Assembly: GCF_000315625.1 (NCBI RefSeq)
Contig: NW_005434632.1
Coordinates: 33,901-97,900 of the forward strand
Direction of reading: 5' to 3'
Origin: Guillardia theta CCMP2712
Lineage: Eukaryota > Cryptophyceae > Pyrenomonadales > Geminigeraceae
Length of the DNA stretch: 64,000 bases
This document shows, in pieces, positions 11,386 through 21,039 of this stretch. The notes below the pieces were generated by a model, which did no database searches, was not told the origin of the DNA, and was given only the letters and a program-made list of their open reading frames with translations. Within the stretch, counting starts at the first letter, position 1. Each line of letters begins with the position of its first letter. Made by a program: the position numbers and the translations under genes.

Positions 11386-14300
11386 TCATCCGGCAAGGGC
11401 TCGTGCTCCTGCCATCCTGCCCGCACTGTCACTGGACGAGGGCAGAGAGCGCGAGGCCTCACCACATGCTTGGCGACACCAGCGCAGGTTCGCCTGCACG
11501 TCACTAGCGACCCTCATCCCCACCCTGACGCAAAGGAGAGAGACGAGAAGCAGGACGACAAGGTGAGAAAGAAGGAGAAGAGCAGCAACCGCACCTTGGA
11601 AGAAGGACACCAAGAATGTAGTCGGACCTTGAGAGCGCCACGGATAGGATGAGATAGAAGACAACGAGCTAACGAGGTTGTCAGACCCTCAGTCCTTTCC
11701 ATCCCCGTGCCTTCATGCATCGCTTACCAGAGCTAGAGCAACAAGGTGGACAAACACGTTGATTGTTGGGTATCCCAGCTCTCCTCCTCCTCCCCCCATC
11801 TGCGAACTTGTGAGCGACACTCTAGCACGCAGCTCTCACCTGGTTGGCCACAAAGCAGTCGAGCGCGTACGCATAGGGCGAGAGAGAGCGGAGGAGAGGA
11901 AGGGGGAAGGGAAGGTCAACAGGAGCTAACGGATACCCGGCAACGAGGAGGAAAAGGAGGAGGAGAAATCCGGCAGCCCAACTGAGGAGCAACGGAGAAG
12001 AAGAGAGATGCGCACTAGCCTTGATGCTCCTCTCACTCCCTGAAACAACAATCTGTACCAAGCGCGTTGTCAGTTGTGCCCAGGAAATGGAAGCTGATCG
12101 ATAGTGAAGATGAAGATGTCGTTGTGAGGGAGATGATGGTTATCACAGGAGAGATAGAATGCCTGAAAGCAGATGGGGAGAATGCCGATGGCCCAGGCGG
12201 AGGCGACGGTGAGGAGGAGGAAAGAGAGGAGGGCGCCAACTTCTTGCTTGAAGCTTGCTGTGAGATAAACGCTGAGGGCCATGCAGGCTGAGCTCAGGCC
12301 CATCTACATCGCGTTGGCATCCGTCAGAAGCATCCGCAAGAGACCATAAGGTGAAGGAAGCAGAGGAAGCAGGGGATGGAAGAGAAGAAGGAAGAGGGAG
12401 GGCGAGAAGAGAAACGAGAGGGCTGAGACCTTGACAAAGAGCTCTCCGGAACAGACGAAGAGTGAGTGAGCAAGCAGCGTCATCCTTCCAGCACACACAT
12501 CCAACCACAACATCCTCTTCTCGAGCGCTGTTCGCCTCCTCACGCTGTCCAACCTGCGGGGGCTTAGCTTGAAACTTCTCCATGTCCCTCGCATGTCACG
12601 TGAAGCAGAGGAGGAGGATGGTGAAGAGCCCGAGACGCTCCTGCATGCCAACGGCGACAGTTTCATCTAGGAGAGTGAGATGGCGCAGCAGCAGGGAGGG
12701 AGAGGCACCGGGAAGGCGAGAGAAGACCAGACCAAGAAGCATCCCGAGAAAGAGCGGGGCAACCTGCCGGGATATGAGCAGTGGCGTGTGCACGACGGGA
12801 TGGAGGGCGGGATGATGGTTGTGGAGGAGAAGAGGGGAGGAGGAGGAGGAGGAGGAAGGGGGAAGTAGTCGACCACATAGCGATGGATTGCTAGCGAATC
12901 TCTGGCGATCAGCTTCCACTGTCTGCCTGTCAGTCTCGAATCTTCCTTACTCATGTCACCTCCATCTCGAGCATGGCAGAGATCCATCGCAGGTCTGCTC
13001 GGTCTGAGCTGGGCAGGCCATCTCGTCCAATCAAAGCAGGAAGAGGAGACTTGCCGCTGCGGACCTTGACAGCAACTTTAGCTGGGAAAGACTCTCATGC
13101 AAGCTCGGGCAGACCTCGAGAGCTTTGCGGCGAGCAGAGCGATAGGAGTCGGAGTCTGCGTTCATGACAAGGTACTTGTCGACCTGCAGGGATGTAGGTG
13201 AGAAACGCTCAGGAGCTCGATGGGCTCCAACTTGGTTGGAAGGGAGCATGAAGATTCCATGACTGAGCATGTCAGACGTAGAGAATTCGGCGAGCAGTGC
13301 GAGAGAGGAGCCGCTCAATCCGGAGAAGTGCTTCCTGTCCAGCGAGTTTGCGGTGAACCAGGTGCTGAAGGAGGAGGCGGGGCCTTGATAGATGGTCTTG
13401 CCGTCCTTGGACTGCAGGCAGAGGATCAGTCGCCTCCGCACAAGCCGACGGGGAGCACAAACCAGCACAAAGATGTCAGAGAAGAGGCTCAGGCAGCCTG
13501 GAGGGACTTGAGGGACTGCCATGATCACGGCGTAGGCATGGGAGGTGCTGGAGACAAGGTTAGAGGAGCGGGAGCAAGAGTAGCGGAGGACCTGAGGCGA
13601 GACATGGCCTCGAGAAAGACAACAGACTGCCACCACTCACTGTCAGTGTGATCATATCAGGAAGGATGAGACACCTGAGAAGGGGAGAGCTGGCAGGTAG
13701 GATTGTTCAGCAGAAGCATTCCTGCACATCCGATGATCTCGCGGGCGACTCGAAGAATCCTCTTGTTCGCCTGCCATCTTCATCAGACCAAAGGCTGGCA
13801 GCTCTTTCTGCAGGGATAACCGGGGAGAGGTCACAGTAGCGCGTGTTGTTGACCTCTGCTATCCCCAACATGTCGAGCACCTGATCTGCCATCCCAGACT
13901 AGCACAGGTGTCAGAGCTAGCTCACATTCCCAGCTAGCTGGGGACCTGCTCCGCAGTACTGAGAAAAGTGACTCGGACTTGAATGGTGTATAATAGGATC
14001 TCCAAGCTGGTCAGCTGCTCAGGCATGACGTCTGCCGCCTCCAAGTCGACGTATGCGACTACTCTAGGATCAACGTCCTAAGGTGAAGATCAGCAGGAGC
14101 TGGCACGGGAGAAGGAGCAGTCAATCATCACAGTGGGTTCCTGGCCATTCCAGGTCACTGTTCCTCCCACAAACGTCCCAGTGTGCACAGCGTTGTATGC
14201 TAAAGTGCGATGGCCGTCAAAGTGGGCACCGGGAGCCAAGGACGTATACCTGAAGAAGCAGCACAGGGGTAGATACTCCTCAGCCCATTCATGAGCGGGA

Positions 14301-14572
14301 CCGTCAAGCTAGATGGCCCGATGAACGTGGCAACCTGAGGCATGGATCATCGGTCAGCAAACAACCCCCCGAAACCTTGTTGACCTCCCCAGACTTGACG
14401 CAGCCCGTGACTGGTCCCACCAGTCTCACCCTATCTGAACCTGATGGTCACGAGCAGTTCAGCACTTAGACACTAGCAAACAAGTGTGACCATCTCTGTG
14501 AAGTACTTCGAGATCTTCGAAGGAGATGGCGAACTCAGCTCTGTTGAGAGCTTTCTCCAAGTGGCCGTCCAT
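11386..14572 (-). CDS. ABCG-like half transporter with degenerate ATPase motifs
   Basis: ABCG proteins export lipids or small molecules, with an ATPase domain before six membrane spans. Read through short introns from ATG 14572, the order of blocks matches ABCG: AISFEDLEVLHRDGHTC; VRLVGPVTGCVKSGE; the P-loop position reads VATFIGPSSLTVPLMNGL, with no GKS/T; TFVGGTVTWNGQEPT; the Q-loop region reads VVAYVDLEAADVMPEQLTSLEI, with no Gln; the signature region reads LSP-ANKRILRVAREII instead of LSGGE.KR; Walker B reads MLLLNNPTCQL instead of LLLDEPTSGL; and the His-loop region reads VIMAVPQVPPGCLSLFSDIFVL instead of IHQP. Membrane segments follow at about 12680-12780 (LFLGMLLGLVF), 12600-12640, 12150-12290 and 11880-12020 (LSWAAGFLLLLFLLVAGYPLA), then SPYAYALDCFVANQ. 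Introns are 44-55 nt in places. ATP hydrolysis looks impossible, yet the frame is kept through many exons. The 3' end is uncertain. Confidence 0.7.
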
Positions 14573-14822
14573 GTCGAAGCAGGTGTATTGAAATGTTTTA
14601 GCAGGATAAGGTTCTTCAAGCAGCCATCTTGCAAGAAGAAGAATAAGTACAAGGAAGCTGAGGATTCATTCACATTCAGCTCTCCTTCTGCTCTTTCTCC
14701 TCTCCCTCGCACTACTACTCTCACCTCCTCGTTATCGTCCTGGATTTCTTCCAACATCCTATTTCCGAGCAAAAGTAACCGTTCTGTAACGTTTCGACAA
14801 CTGGGAGTGAGATGATGAAATA

Positions 14823-15204
14823 GGCCCGTTTCCCGCCGGCTCCCAGATTCCAGATTCCAGATTTTTTCATACAAATATAAGTCAAATTCTTTTTTTTCTA
14901 CTCCAAATGTTTTGGAGAACTCAACTATAAGTCATTTTAATTTGAGAATGAAACGATGCGGTTGACTTTCCCAGATTTTGCTTTTCGAATGGGCAGGCAC
15001 TATATGGAAATATACTATTAGCTCAATCGAGAAAAATTGTTAGAAGGTAGGGAGGGTACGCTGGGAGCATCAAATATGAACAGGCAGTGGACCCACCCCC
15101 TGTCAGTATGTATTGAAAGCACCGGTGAATATTTCGGGGTAAATTTCAAATTAGTTTGAATAAAGTCAAAAATCTGGAATCTGGGAGCCGGCGGGAAACG
15201 GGCC
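14823..15204. mobile_element. Short inverted-repeat element (MITE-like), 382 bp
   Basis: Perfect 32-bp terminal inverted repeats: the left arm (14823-14854) starts GGCCCGTTTCCCGCCGGCTC and the right arm (15173-15204) is its reverse complement. The match extends with one extra ATTCCAG unit on the left. Both ends are flanked by ATA (14820-14822 and 15205-15207), a candidate target-site duplication. The AT-rich interior has no open frame. It lies just upstream of the ABCG-like gene. Confidence 0.8.
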
Positions 15205-15262
15205 ATAGCTTTTCATCCCCGATCACCCACTGACCGTACTCCACTAGTACATCGCCTCTGAG

Positions 15263-15920
15263 TCTCCCACGGCCATGACGACTGCCAGGCTCTAAGGAGA
15301 CAACTGTGACTTGCAAGGAAATGAGCGCTAAACAAAATCAGGTTTGGATGAACACCCGGAGTCTGGTGGTGATATAGCTGTTCATTGCATCGCACAAGTA
15401 TAATAACCTATGACTCTATCAACACTATCTATGAACAAGGTCCCATGTCATTTATACACACTGACGCCATTCGGGACAAGGAGTCAAGGAGCGCTCTTGC
15501 ATCGGGCTCTATCTCCTTCCATCACAAAGTTCCCCGCACGGTCGATGGATGGGCCAAGCCCTGACCCGGCCCTCTTGACCGCCCCAAGAAGCCCTCCTTC
15601 CTCCAGCCTCCCCCCCTGGTCGATCGCTGGCCGCCTGATGCTCCCAAGACTGCACATCATGCACGTGACGCAGCTCGGCGATCGGCAGGCGACCTGCTGC
15701 TCCTCGAAGTCCTCCAGCTGCCGGGCGTACATCCGAGAGGGAAGAAGAGAGAGGCTGCTGCAGTGTAGGAGACGGTGGGGGCGGGGGGGTGAAGGCTGAT
15801 GGTCTGCAGAGACACCAGCAAGCAAGCTGAGAGGCTTGGGAGCAGCGCGGGGAGACGCGTGGACGGACAGGCGGCGGAGGGAGCGCGAGCATCGGTGCCA
15901 CATCTTGTCAGTCGTGGTCA
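15263..15920 (+). repeat. Outer inverted repeat, left arm
   Basis: Reverse complement of 19014-19682. It begins TCTCCCACGGCCATGACGAC and ends with GTCAGTCGTGGTCA. The match covers the whole small-protein frame on the minus strand (15484-15903). Confidence 0.9.
15484..15903 (-). CDS. Small Cys-rich/IDRxGN protein, left-arm copy
   Basis: A frame of 139 residues from ATG 15903 in the left outer arm. It has an Arg/Ser-rich N-terminus, then YARQLEDFEEQQVAC, a C-x4-C-x2-C cluster (CRSPSCVTC, then MMC), and two related motifs: RPAIDQGGRLEEGG and LGPSIDRAGNFVMEG. The family is not recognised. The same protein sequence ends the Ulp1 frame in the right arm, and a diverged relative lies at 19846-20277 with the same cysteine spacing and both ID..G motifs. 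That conservation is the main evidence that it is, or was, coding. Function unknown; it may be a host gene captured by the element. Confidence 0.5.
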   Translation of the reverse strand: MWHRCSRSLRRLSVHASPRAAPKPLSLLAGVSADHQPSPPRPHRLLHCSSLSLLPSRMYARQLEDFEEQQVACRSPSCVTCMMCSLGSIRRPAIDQGGRLEEGGLLGAVKRAGSGLGPSIDRAGNFVMEGDRARCKSAP

Positions 15921-16465
15921 TGCAGGAGATCAACACAGGAGGAGGAGGAAGAGGGGCTGGGAGAGAGGGTGGGAAGGGGTGTGGGAGAGAGGGTGGGAGG
16001 GGCAGATAGGAAAGAGCGAGGTAACTGAGATAGAGAGTGAGCTGGGCTTGAGCGTCAAGGTGAAGAGCGATGAAGGCACTGAAGGGCGGAGCAGATCGGA
16101 TGGTGCAGTGGGTAAAGGGGCTGAGGAGTTTATAGGCGGAGACTCGTTTGTTTTACTACAGGATCGTGTACTGGAAACCGTGATCTGCTTATTACTTTCC
16201 TCCTCTTTCTGGTTCCAACCGCTGAGCTTCCAGGAGCAGTTGCTATCTTAACGGCTCTAATTCTCGAAGAGCCATGCGAGAGGATGTGCTTTTGAGGAGC
16301 ATGACAGGAACATCTCGCGACGGTTGGGAAGGTTTTTACTCCGTGTCGACTCCGAAGACTCTGAGAGATCGGTTCTGCCAATGGCACGCCTCGCCATCGA
16401 CCATCACTGATCATGTCTCCAAGTCTGCCGTGCAGTGCCGCTGCAATGCCCAGCATGCGTTCCAT
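15920..16465 (+). repeat. Inner inverted repeat, left arm
   Basis: Reverse complement of 16776-17317. It starts ATGCAGGAGATCAACACAGG and ends CAGCATGCGTTCCA, with a few small indels (for example near 16300-16380). Confidence 0.85.
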
Positions 16466-16775
16466 GATTGGTTTCTCCTCGTAGTACCCCGGGTGACCCG
16501 GCAAGTCTCAGCAGCTGACTCTGTGAGTCAGGCTCTCGGTCTCCCGGCGAGGCCCGCTCGCCCGGCCCCTTCCCTGAGTGACTCTGTTGACCGTACTCGA
16601 TATCAGGCTTCAGTCACCGGGCGACTCGGCGACTCGGACTGAGCCTCAGGCTGAACATCACGCCGCGCGGACCGATCCGATGATCATCGGCGGCGGCGGA
16701 TCGAGTCAAGGCGGCGGCCCGGGCCGGACCGCCGGGCCAACCCGGGGGGTACACTGACCGTGACAGGCCGCGGCG
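16466..16775. other. GC-rich spacer at the centre of the inner palindrome
   Basis: About 310 bp rich in CGGC/GGCC words, including CGGCGGCGGATCG and GGCCCGGGCCGGACC. No reading frame of note. The composition resembles the island at 35110-35625 and parts of 1080-1140 and 17750-17840. Confidence 0.6.
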
Positions 16776-17317
16776 ATGGAACGCATGCTGGGCATTGCAG
16801 CGGCACTGCACGGCAGACTTGGAGACATGATCAGTGATGGTCGATGGCGAGGCGTGCCAGTGAGGCCGAACTGCCAGGCATCAAAAGCCAGAGGACGGCC
16901 TAATTGGCAGAACTGATCTCTTCGGAGTCGACACTTAATCCTCAAAAGCACATCCTCTCGCATGGCTCTTCGAGAATTAGAGCCGTTAAGATAGCAACTG
17001 CTCCTGGAAGTTGAGCGGTTGGAACCAGAAAGAGGAGGAAAGTAATAAGCAGATCACGGTTTCCAGTACACGATCCTGTAGTAAAACAAACGAGTCTCCG
17101 CCTATAAACTCCTCAGCCCCTTTACCCACTGCACCATCCGATCTGCTCCGCCCTTCAGTGCCTTCATCGCTCTTCACCTTGACGCTCAAGCCCAGCTCAC
17201 TCTCTATCTCAGTTACCTCGCTCTTTCCTATCTGCCCCTCCCACCCTCTCTCCCACACCCCTTCCCACCCTCTCTCCCAGCCCCTCTTCCTCCTCCTCCT
17301 GTGTTGATCTCCTGCAT
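16776..17317 (-). repeat. Inner inverted repeat, right arm
   Basis: Reverse complement of 15920-16465, ending GTGTTGATCTCCTGCAT at 17317. The flanking sequence beyond this point differs from the left side, which fixes the repeat edge. Confidence 0.85.
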
Positions 17318-17920
17318 CATTGAATATCCTCTGTGAGGAGATACTACCGATACGAAGGGGGTAGGGTGGTGGAGGGGGGAACTTCTGTACCAGGAAACCT
17401 CTCTTTTGTACCAATATGTTTTCATACAGTACAATCTATACTACCATGTATGTGATGGGTAAAACTAAAATTGCAGTACCTCTAAAACCAAGGCGGGGGA
17501 AGGGTTCCACGCCAGAGAAATTCAAATCACCCCACCCCGCTTTTGTCCAGTCTCTCTACCCCCCCTTTGATCGGTGAAAACAGGGGGTACTCCGTAGTCA
17601 ACAGGGAGTGTATATACGGACCCCATGTGAACCCCCAAAAAAGTAGAAAAAAAAAGACCAGATTTGCTAGGGGCTGCATATGGGTTTGTGAACGGCATGG
17701 CCGCTTGCCGGCCAGCGGAAGCCTTCCGTGGCAGCCTGGGACTTCAGATCGTAATCAGCCCCCGAGTACCGTAGTACGCTGTCACTCGCCGGGGCCATTC
17801 GGCGTTATCACCCAGGCCCGGGCCGGGGCCTCGGATCCGAATGATGGTATCTTAGGATCGTAGGAGCGATGGTATCTTGCCTCCCATGTCAAGGTTTCCT
17901 TAGGGTTTAGGGTTTAGGGC
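17318..17920. other. Non-coding segment upstream of the Ulp1 frame
   Basis: AT-rich then GC-rich sequence inside the composite element. It includes a CACCCCACCCC stretch near 17530 and a short interstitial array of the plant-type telomere repeat (TTAGGG-TTTAGGG-TTTAGGG, about 17900-17919) just before the protease start. Confidence 0.6.
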
Positions 17921-19450
17921 GTGGTGGAATCAAGCAGAACGAGACAAGAAGGTGAGAAAAAGAATGACAAAAAAAATCCAAAAAACAGAACAATACAAAC
18001 ATTCGACTTGATAGGGGAGATCCCCTGGAGTCTACGGGAAAACAATAGAGAGTACGGAGCAGCGGCGCTGCTCAACTCAGGAGAAGATGGATTTCTCTCT
18101 GAGGACGTTATGGAGGCATTAATCGTTGAGGTAAACCGCAATTTAGAACCAGCGGAAGACAGATTTCAAATAGCATGGCCCCAAGGCACGAGGTATGCCA
18201 ACGAGCAAACTAGAAACCAATTTGGGCTGCAGAGAGGGACCATTGTTCTCCCGAGAATAGTAGCGGGTTTGAGAGATCAGGAGGGAAGGGCACGGAGAGC
18301 AAAACGACTGCTAGCCGGGGCAGCTCAACCATTCTTATTCCCTTGCGTAGAGAACGGCAATCATTGGATTCTAATCGTGGCAGATGTTAACACAAAAAGA
18401 ATACACATCGTCGACTCGCTTAGCACGGCCCTTGAGAGAGACCTGGGGACAGTCAGAAGCCAAAGGGAGGCACAGTTTCAATTGGGGGGCGCACAGCGAA
18501 TGGACCTAGCATCACTCATGGCGACGATTATCACCGAGGCAATTAGCGATCAACAAGAACACTGTGACGACACGGCATGGAGGGCATGTGTGTCAACTGG
18601 GCTGCAACAAACAGACGGCTACAATTGTGGAATTTTCGTTTTGCTGCATCTGCTGCTGATCGCAAAGACACGAAGGAAAACACAACAACAAGATATCTTC
18701 AACACAGGGAGGCAACAAGGCGTCCCCCCCCATCAGCAATGGCTCATGCGAACAAGACATCTGCTGCTGGATGGGCTCTGGGGGGGGGGTATGGAACATG
18801 TGCACACGCGAGAAACAATACAACGCATCTGCAGAGCTCTACAGCACGCGCAAGATTCAGGTTACAAGGAATGGCAAGTTGCAGAGCTCACCATGGAACG
18901 TATACCTAACCGGATGGAAAGGCGAGAAGACGGCCAAGAACGCGCAGGCGATCTACAGGCGACCCAGGCATCTGAAGATGCACGGCTACAGGAGAGATTG
19001 GAAGACGAGCCAGTGACCACGACTGACAAGATGTGGCACCGATGCTCGCGCTCCCTCCGCCGCCTGTCCGTCCACGCGTCTCCCCGCGCTGCTCCCAAGC
19101 CTCTCAGCTTGCTTGCTGGTGTCTCTGCAGACCATCAGCCTTCACCCCCCCGCCCCCACCGTCTCCTACACTGCAGCAGCCTCTCTCTTCTTCCCTCTCG
19201 GATGTACGCCCGGCAGCTGGAGGACTTCGAGGAGCAGCAGGTCGCCTGCCGATCGCCGAGCTGCGTCACGTGCATGATGTGCAGTCTTGGGAGCATCAGG
19301 CGGCCAGCGATCGACCAGGGGGGGAGGCTGGAGGAAGGAGGGCTTCTTGGGGCGGTCAAGAGGGCCGGGTCAGGGCTTGGCCCATCCATCGACCGTGCGG
19401 GGAACTTTGTGATGGAAGGAGATAGAGCCCGATGCAAGAGCGCTCCTTGA
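17921..19450 (+). CDS. Ulp1-like (C48) cysteine protease of the mobile element
   Basis: An intronless frame of 509 codons. The catalytic triad of the Ulp1/SENP deubiquitinase-like fold is visible: NHWILIVAD (His), then IHIVDSL (Asp) about 18 residues later, and QTDGYNCGIFVLLHL (oxyanion Gln and nucleophile Cys). Such proteases cleave SUMO/ubiquitin-like C-termini and are commonly carried by plant and algal DNA transposons. The N-terminus is basic. After about residue 364 (position 19014) the frame crosses into the right outer arm and continues as the small ID..G protein (from TTDKMWHRCSRSLRR), so the product as read is a fusion. The start and any splicing are unproven: a splice or stop before the arm is possible. 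Active-site residues are intact. Confidence 0.75.
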   Translation: MVESSRTRQEGEKKNDKKNPKNRTIQTFDLIGEIPWSLRENNREYGAAALLNSGEDGFLSEDVMEALIVEVNRNLEPAEDRFQIAWPQGTRYANEQTRNQFGLQRGTIVLPRIVAGLRDQEGRARRAKRLLAGAAQPFLFPCVENGNHWILIVADVNTKRIHIVDSLSTALERDLGTVRSQREAQFQLGGAQRMDLASLMATIITEAISDQQEHCDDTAWRACVSTGLQQTDGYNCGIFVLLHLLLIAKTRRKTQQQDIFNTGRQQGVPPHQQWLMRTRHLLLDGLWGGGMEHVHTRETIQRICRALQHAQDSGYKEWQVAELTMERIPNRMERREDGQERAGDLQATQASEDARLQERLEDEPVTTTDKMWHRCSRSLRRLSVHASPRAAPKPLSLLAGVSADHQPSPPRPHRLLHCSSLSLLPSRMYARQLEDFEEQQVACRSPSCVTCMMCSLGSIRRPAIDQGGRLEEGGLLGAVKRAGSGLGPSIDRAGNFVMEGDRARCKSAP

Positions 19451-19682
19451 CTCCTTGTCCCGAATGGCGTCAGTGTGTATAAATGACATGGGACCTTGTT
19501 CATAGATAGTGTTGATAGAGTCATAGGTTATTATACTTGTGCGATGCAATGAACAGCTATATCACCACCAGACTCCGGGTGTTCATCCAAACCTGATTTT
19601 GTTTAGCGCTCATTTCCTTGCAAGTCACAGTTGTCTTGTTAGCCGCTCCTTAGCGCCTGGCAGTCGTCATGGCCGTGGGAGA
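19014..19682 (-). repeat. Outer inverted repeat, right arm
   Basis: Reverse complement of 15263-15920. It includes the plus-strand copy of the small protein (about 19014-19450, ending at the TGA near 19448). An insertion of about 13 bp (TTGTTAGCCGCTC region, 19636-19650) separates the last part of the match. Confidence 0.9.
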
Positions 19683-19845
19683 TGTATGGGTCATCGGGAA
19701 TGTTCTTCGGCATCAAGTTGAGGTGCCGAGTAGTTGCGGTGCAACATTTGTTGAGGAGAGCTATCCGATGCCCATATCAAGTTGAATTGAGGGGTTTACA
19801 TGAGGCATTGGCAGCAGGCTACATTGCCAGGTTGTATAAACACTT

Positions 19846-20277
19846 TTAATGTACAGATGTCGTAAAGTTACCCTCCCTGTCTATGGAGGGACCGAGTCCA
19901 TGGGCTGCTTTCATCATTACGCCGAGAGCCCCTTCGTTGGAAACGTTTCCAGCAGAGTCGATGGAAGGTTGGGATAGAACGCCTATGGTGCTTGTACTGC
20001 ACGAGATACAGCCAGTGCATTTGCAGCGAACTCGTTCCTCGTTGAATTCCCGTTGCTGTCTGGCATGCAGACTGGCGTGGCCGCCACAGAAACTTGAGGT
20101 TTGCAAGCTAGAAAACAGTTTGGGCGTCGCAGTGCAGCTTCCTCTCCGGCAGGACGTCGGGATGCTGGGCTGGTGCTTGGCCTTCCAGGATCCGCGAGGA
20201 GACCCACAAGTGCTTGAAAGGCGGAGAGATCGAAGTTGTGAGAGGATCAGGAGCTCAGAGCTACGACGGCAGAGCAT
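19846..20277 (-). CDS. Diverged paralogue of the small Cys-rich/IDRxGN protein
   Basis: A 143-residue frame with the same architecture as the arm-encoded protein: Arg/Ser-rich start (LILSQLRSLRLSS), LHARQQREFNEERVRC, cysteines in CKCTGCISC, then SQPSIDSAGNVSNEG and LGPSIDREGNF. The conserved pattern is ARQ..(D/E)F.EE.V.C, a cysteine cluster, and two tandem P(S/A)ID..G(N/R) motifs. Nucleotide identity to the arms is low, so this is an older relative rather than another arm copy. Function unknown. The family may be wider in this genome. Confidence 0.5.
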   Translation of the reverse strand: MLCRRSSELLILSQLRSLRLSSTCGSPRGSWKAKHQPSIPTSCRRGSCTATPKLFSSLQTSSFCGGHASLHARQQREFNEERVRCKCTGCISCSTSTIGVLSQPSIDSAGNVSNEGALGVMMKAAHGLGPSIDREGNFTTSVH

Positions 20278-20880
20278 TGTCGACTGGGTGTGAGAGGAGT
20301 TGAGAGAAGGAGGGATGGATGGAGCAGGGAAGGGCTGGAGGATAAGAGGAAACAGAGGAGGACGGAGAGGCGAGAGAAATTAATAAAGGGGGAGACCCGG
20401 AGATATGATAAGGAGTCGTTTCACTTACAGAGGTCTCAGAATTGTCAGCAGTTGTTCACGGCTTTTTTTCTATGTAAGACCAGATGCACAAATCCAAACC
20501 GAAGTACACGAAAAAGAGTCTTTTCATCTCCTCCAGGTGTTAAGAGAACACCTGGCCGTGCGGCTTGAAATCATGAGCTAATGGCTGGCGAAGCACCTCC
20601 AGGCTAATAGAAGCAGCTGCCTGCATCCATCGGTTAGAAACAATCTGAGGCAAGCTCGATTCTAGCGCCTTCTTTTCATCATGACAATCAATGACTGACT
20701 GGCATAATCTATGAAACCACATGTTTTCGATAGCCGCCCCGTCCAATCCCAACGGGCACCTCTCAATGTACTCCGAAGTAAAAAACTGCCACGAACCGAG
20801 ATTCAATCGAACTAGCGCGATGACCCGGTGATGCTGGAATGACAGTCAACTCTGCGACTCTCATCAACTCAGCGTAACGT
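20278..20880. other. Region with one small unassigned frame
   Basis: A minus-strand frame at about 20560-20806 includes WMQAAASISLEVLRQPLAHD and could be an exon, but no family is recognised and no start is supported. Nothing else is seen. Confidence 0.3.
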
Positions 20881-20990
20881 GCATCACGTCATCATGTGCC
20901 GTCTTGGGAGCATCAGGCGGCCAGCGATCGACCAGGGGGGGAGGCTGGAGGAAGGAGGGCTTCTTGGGGCGGTCAAGAGGGCCGGGAAGG
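20881..20990 (-). pseudogene. Fragment of the outer-arm sequence
   Basis: About 105 bp matching the outer arm of the composite element almost exactly (GCATCAGGCGGCCAGCGATC and on to AAGAGGGCCGGG). It covers only the CMMCSLGSIRRPAIDQGG part of the small protein. It lies next to the 3' end of the UvrBC gene and looks like a stray truncated copy. Confidence 0.75.
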
Positions 20991-21039
20991 GACCACAGCT
21001 GTGCATTGCAGGAGCAGGAGCGGCTCTTGATGGCTTCGT

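Larger units (their letters stand above)
15263..19682. mobile_element. Composite mobile element with nested inverted repeats and a Ulp1 protease
   Basis: The outer arms, 15263-15920 and 19014-19682, are near-identical reverse complements of about 660 bp; the right arm has roughly 13 extra bases near its end. Directly inside the left arm lies a second inverted repeat, 15920-16465 with 16776-17317 (about 545 bp per arm), separated by a GC-rich 310-bp spacer. A Ulp1-like protease frame fills 17921-19013 and reads into the right outer arm. Each outer arm encodes one small protein. The structure resembles foldback or Ulp1-bearing DNA transposons that capture host sequence. No transposase is recognised, so it is probably non-autonomous or its transposase is not obvious. 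Confidence 0.75.

Noticed and set aside
15799-16251. Plus-strand frame of 150 codons and its mirror at 16986-17414
   Set aside because: It runs across the junction of the outer and inner repeat arms and has no recognisable domain; the mirrored copy only reflects the inverted repeat.
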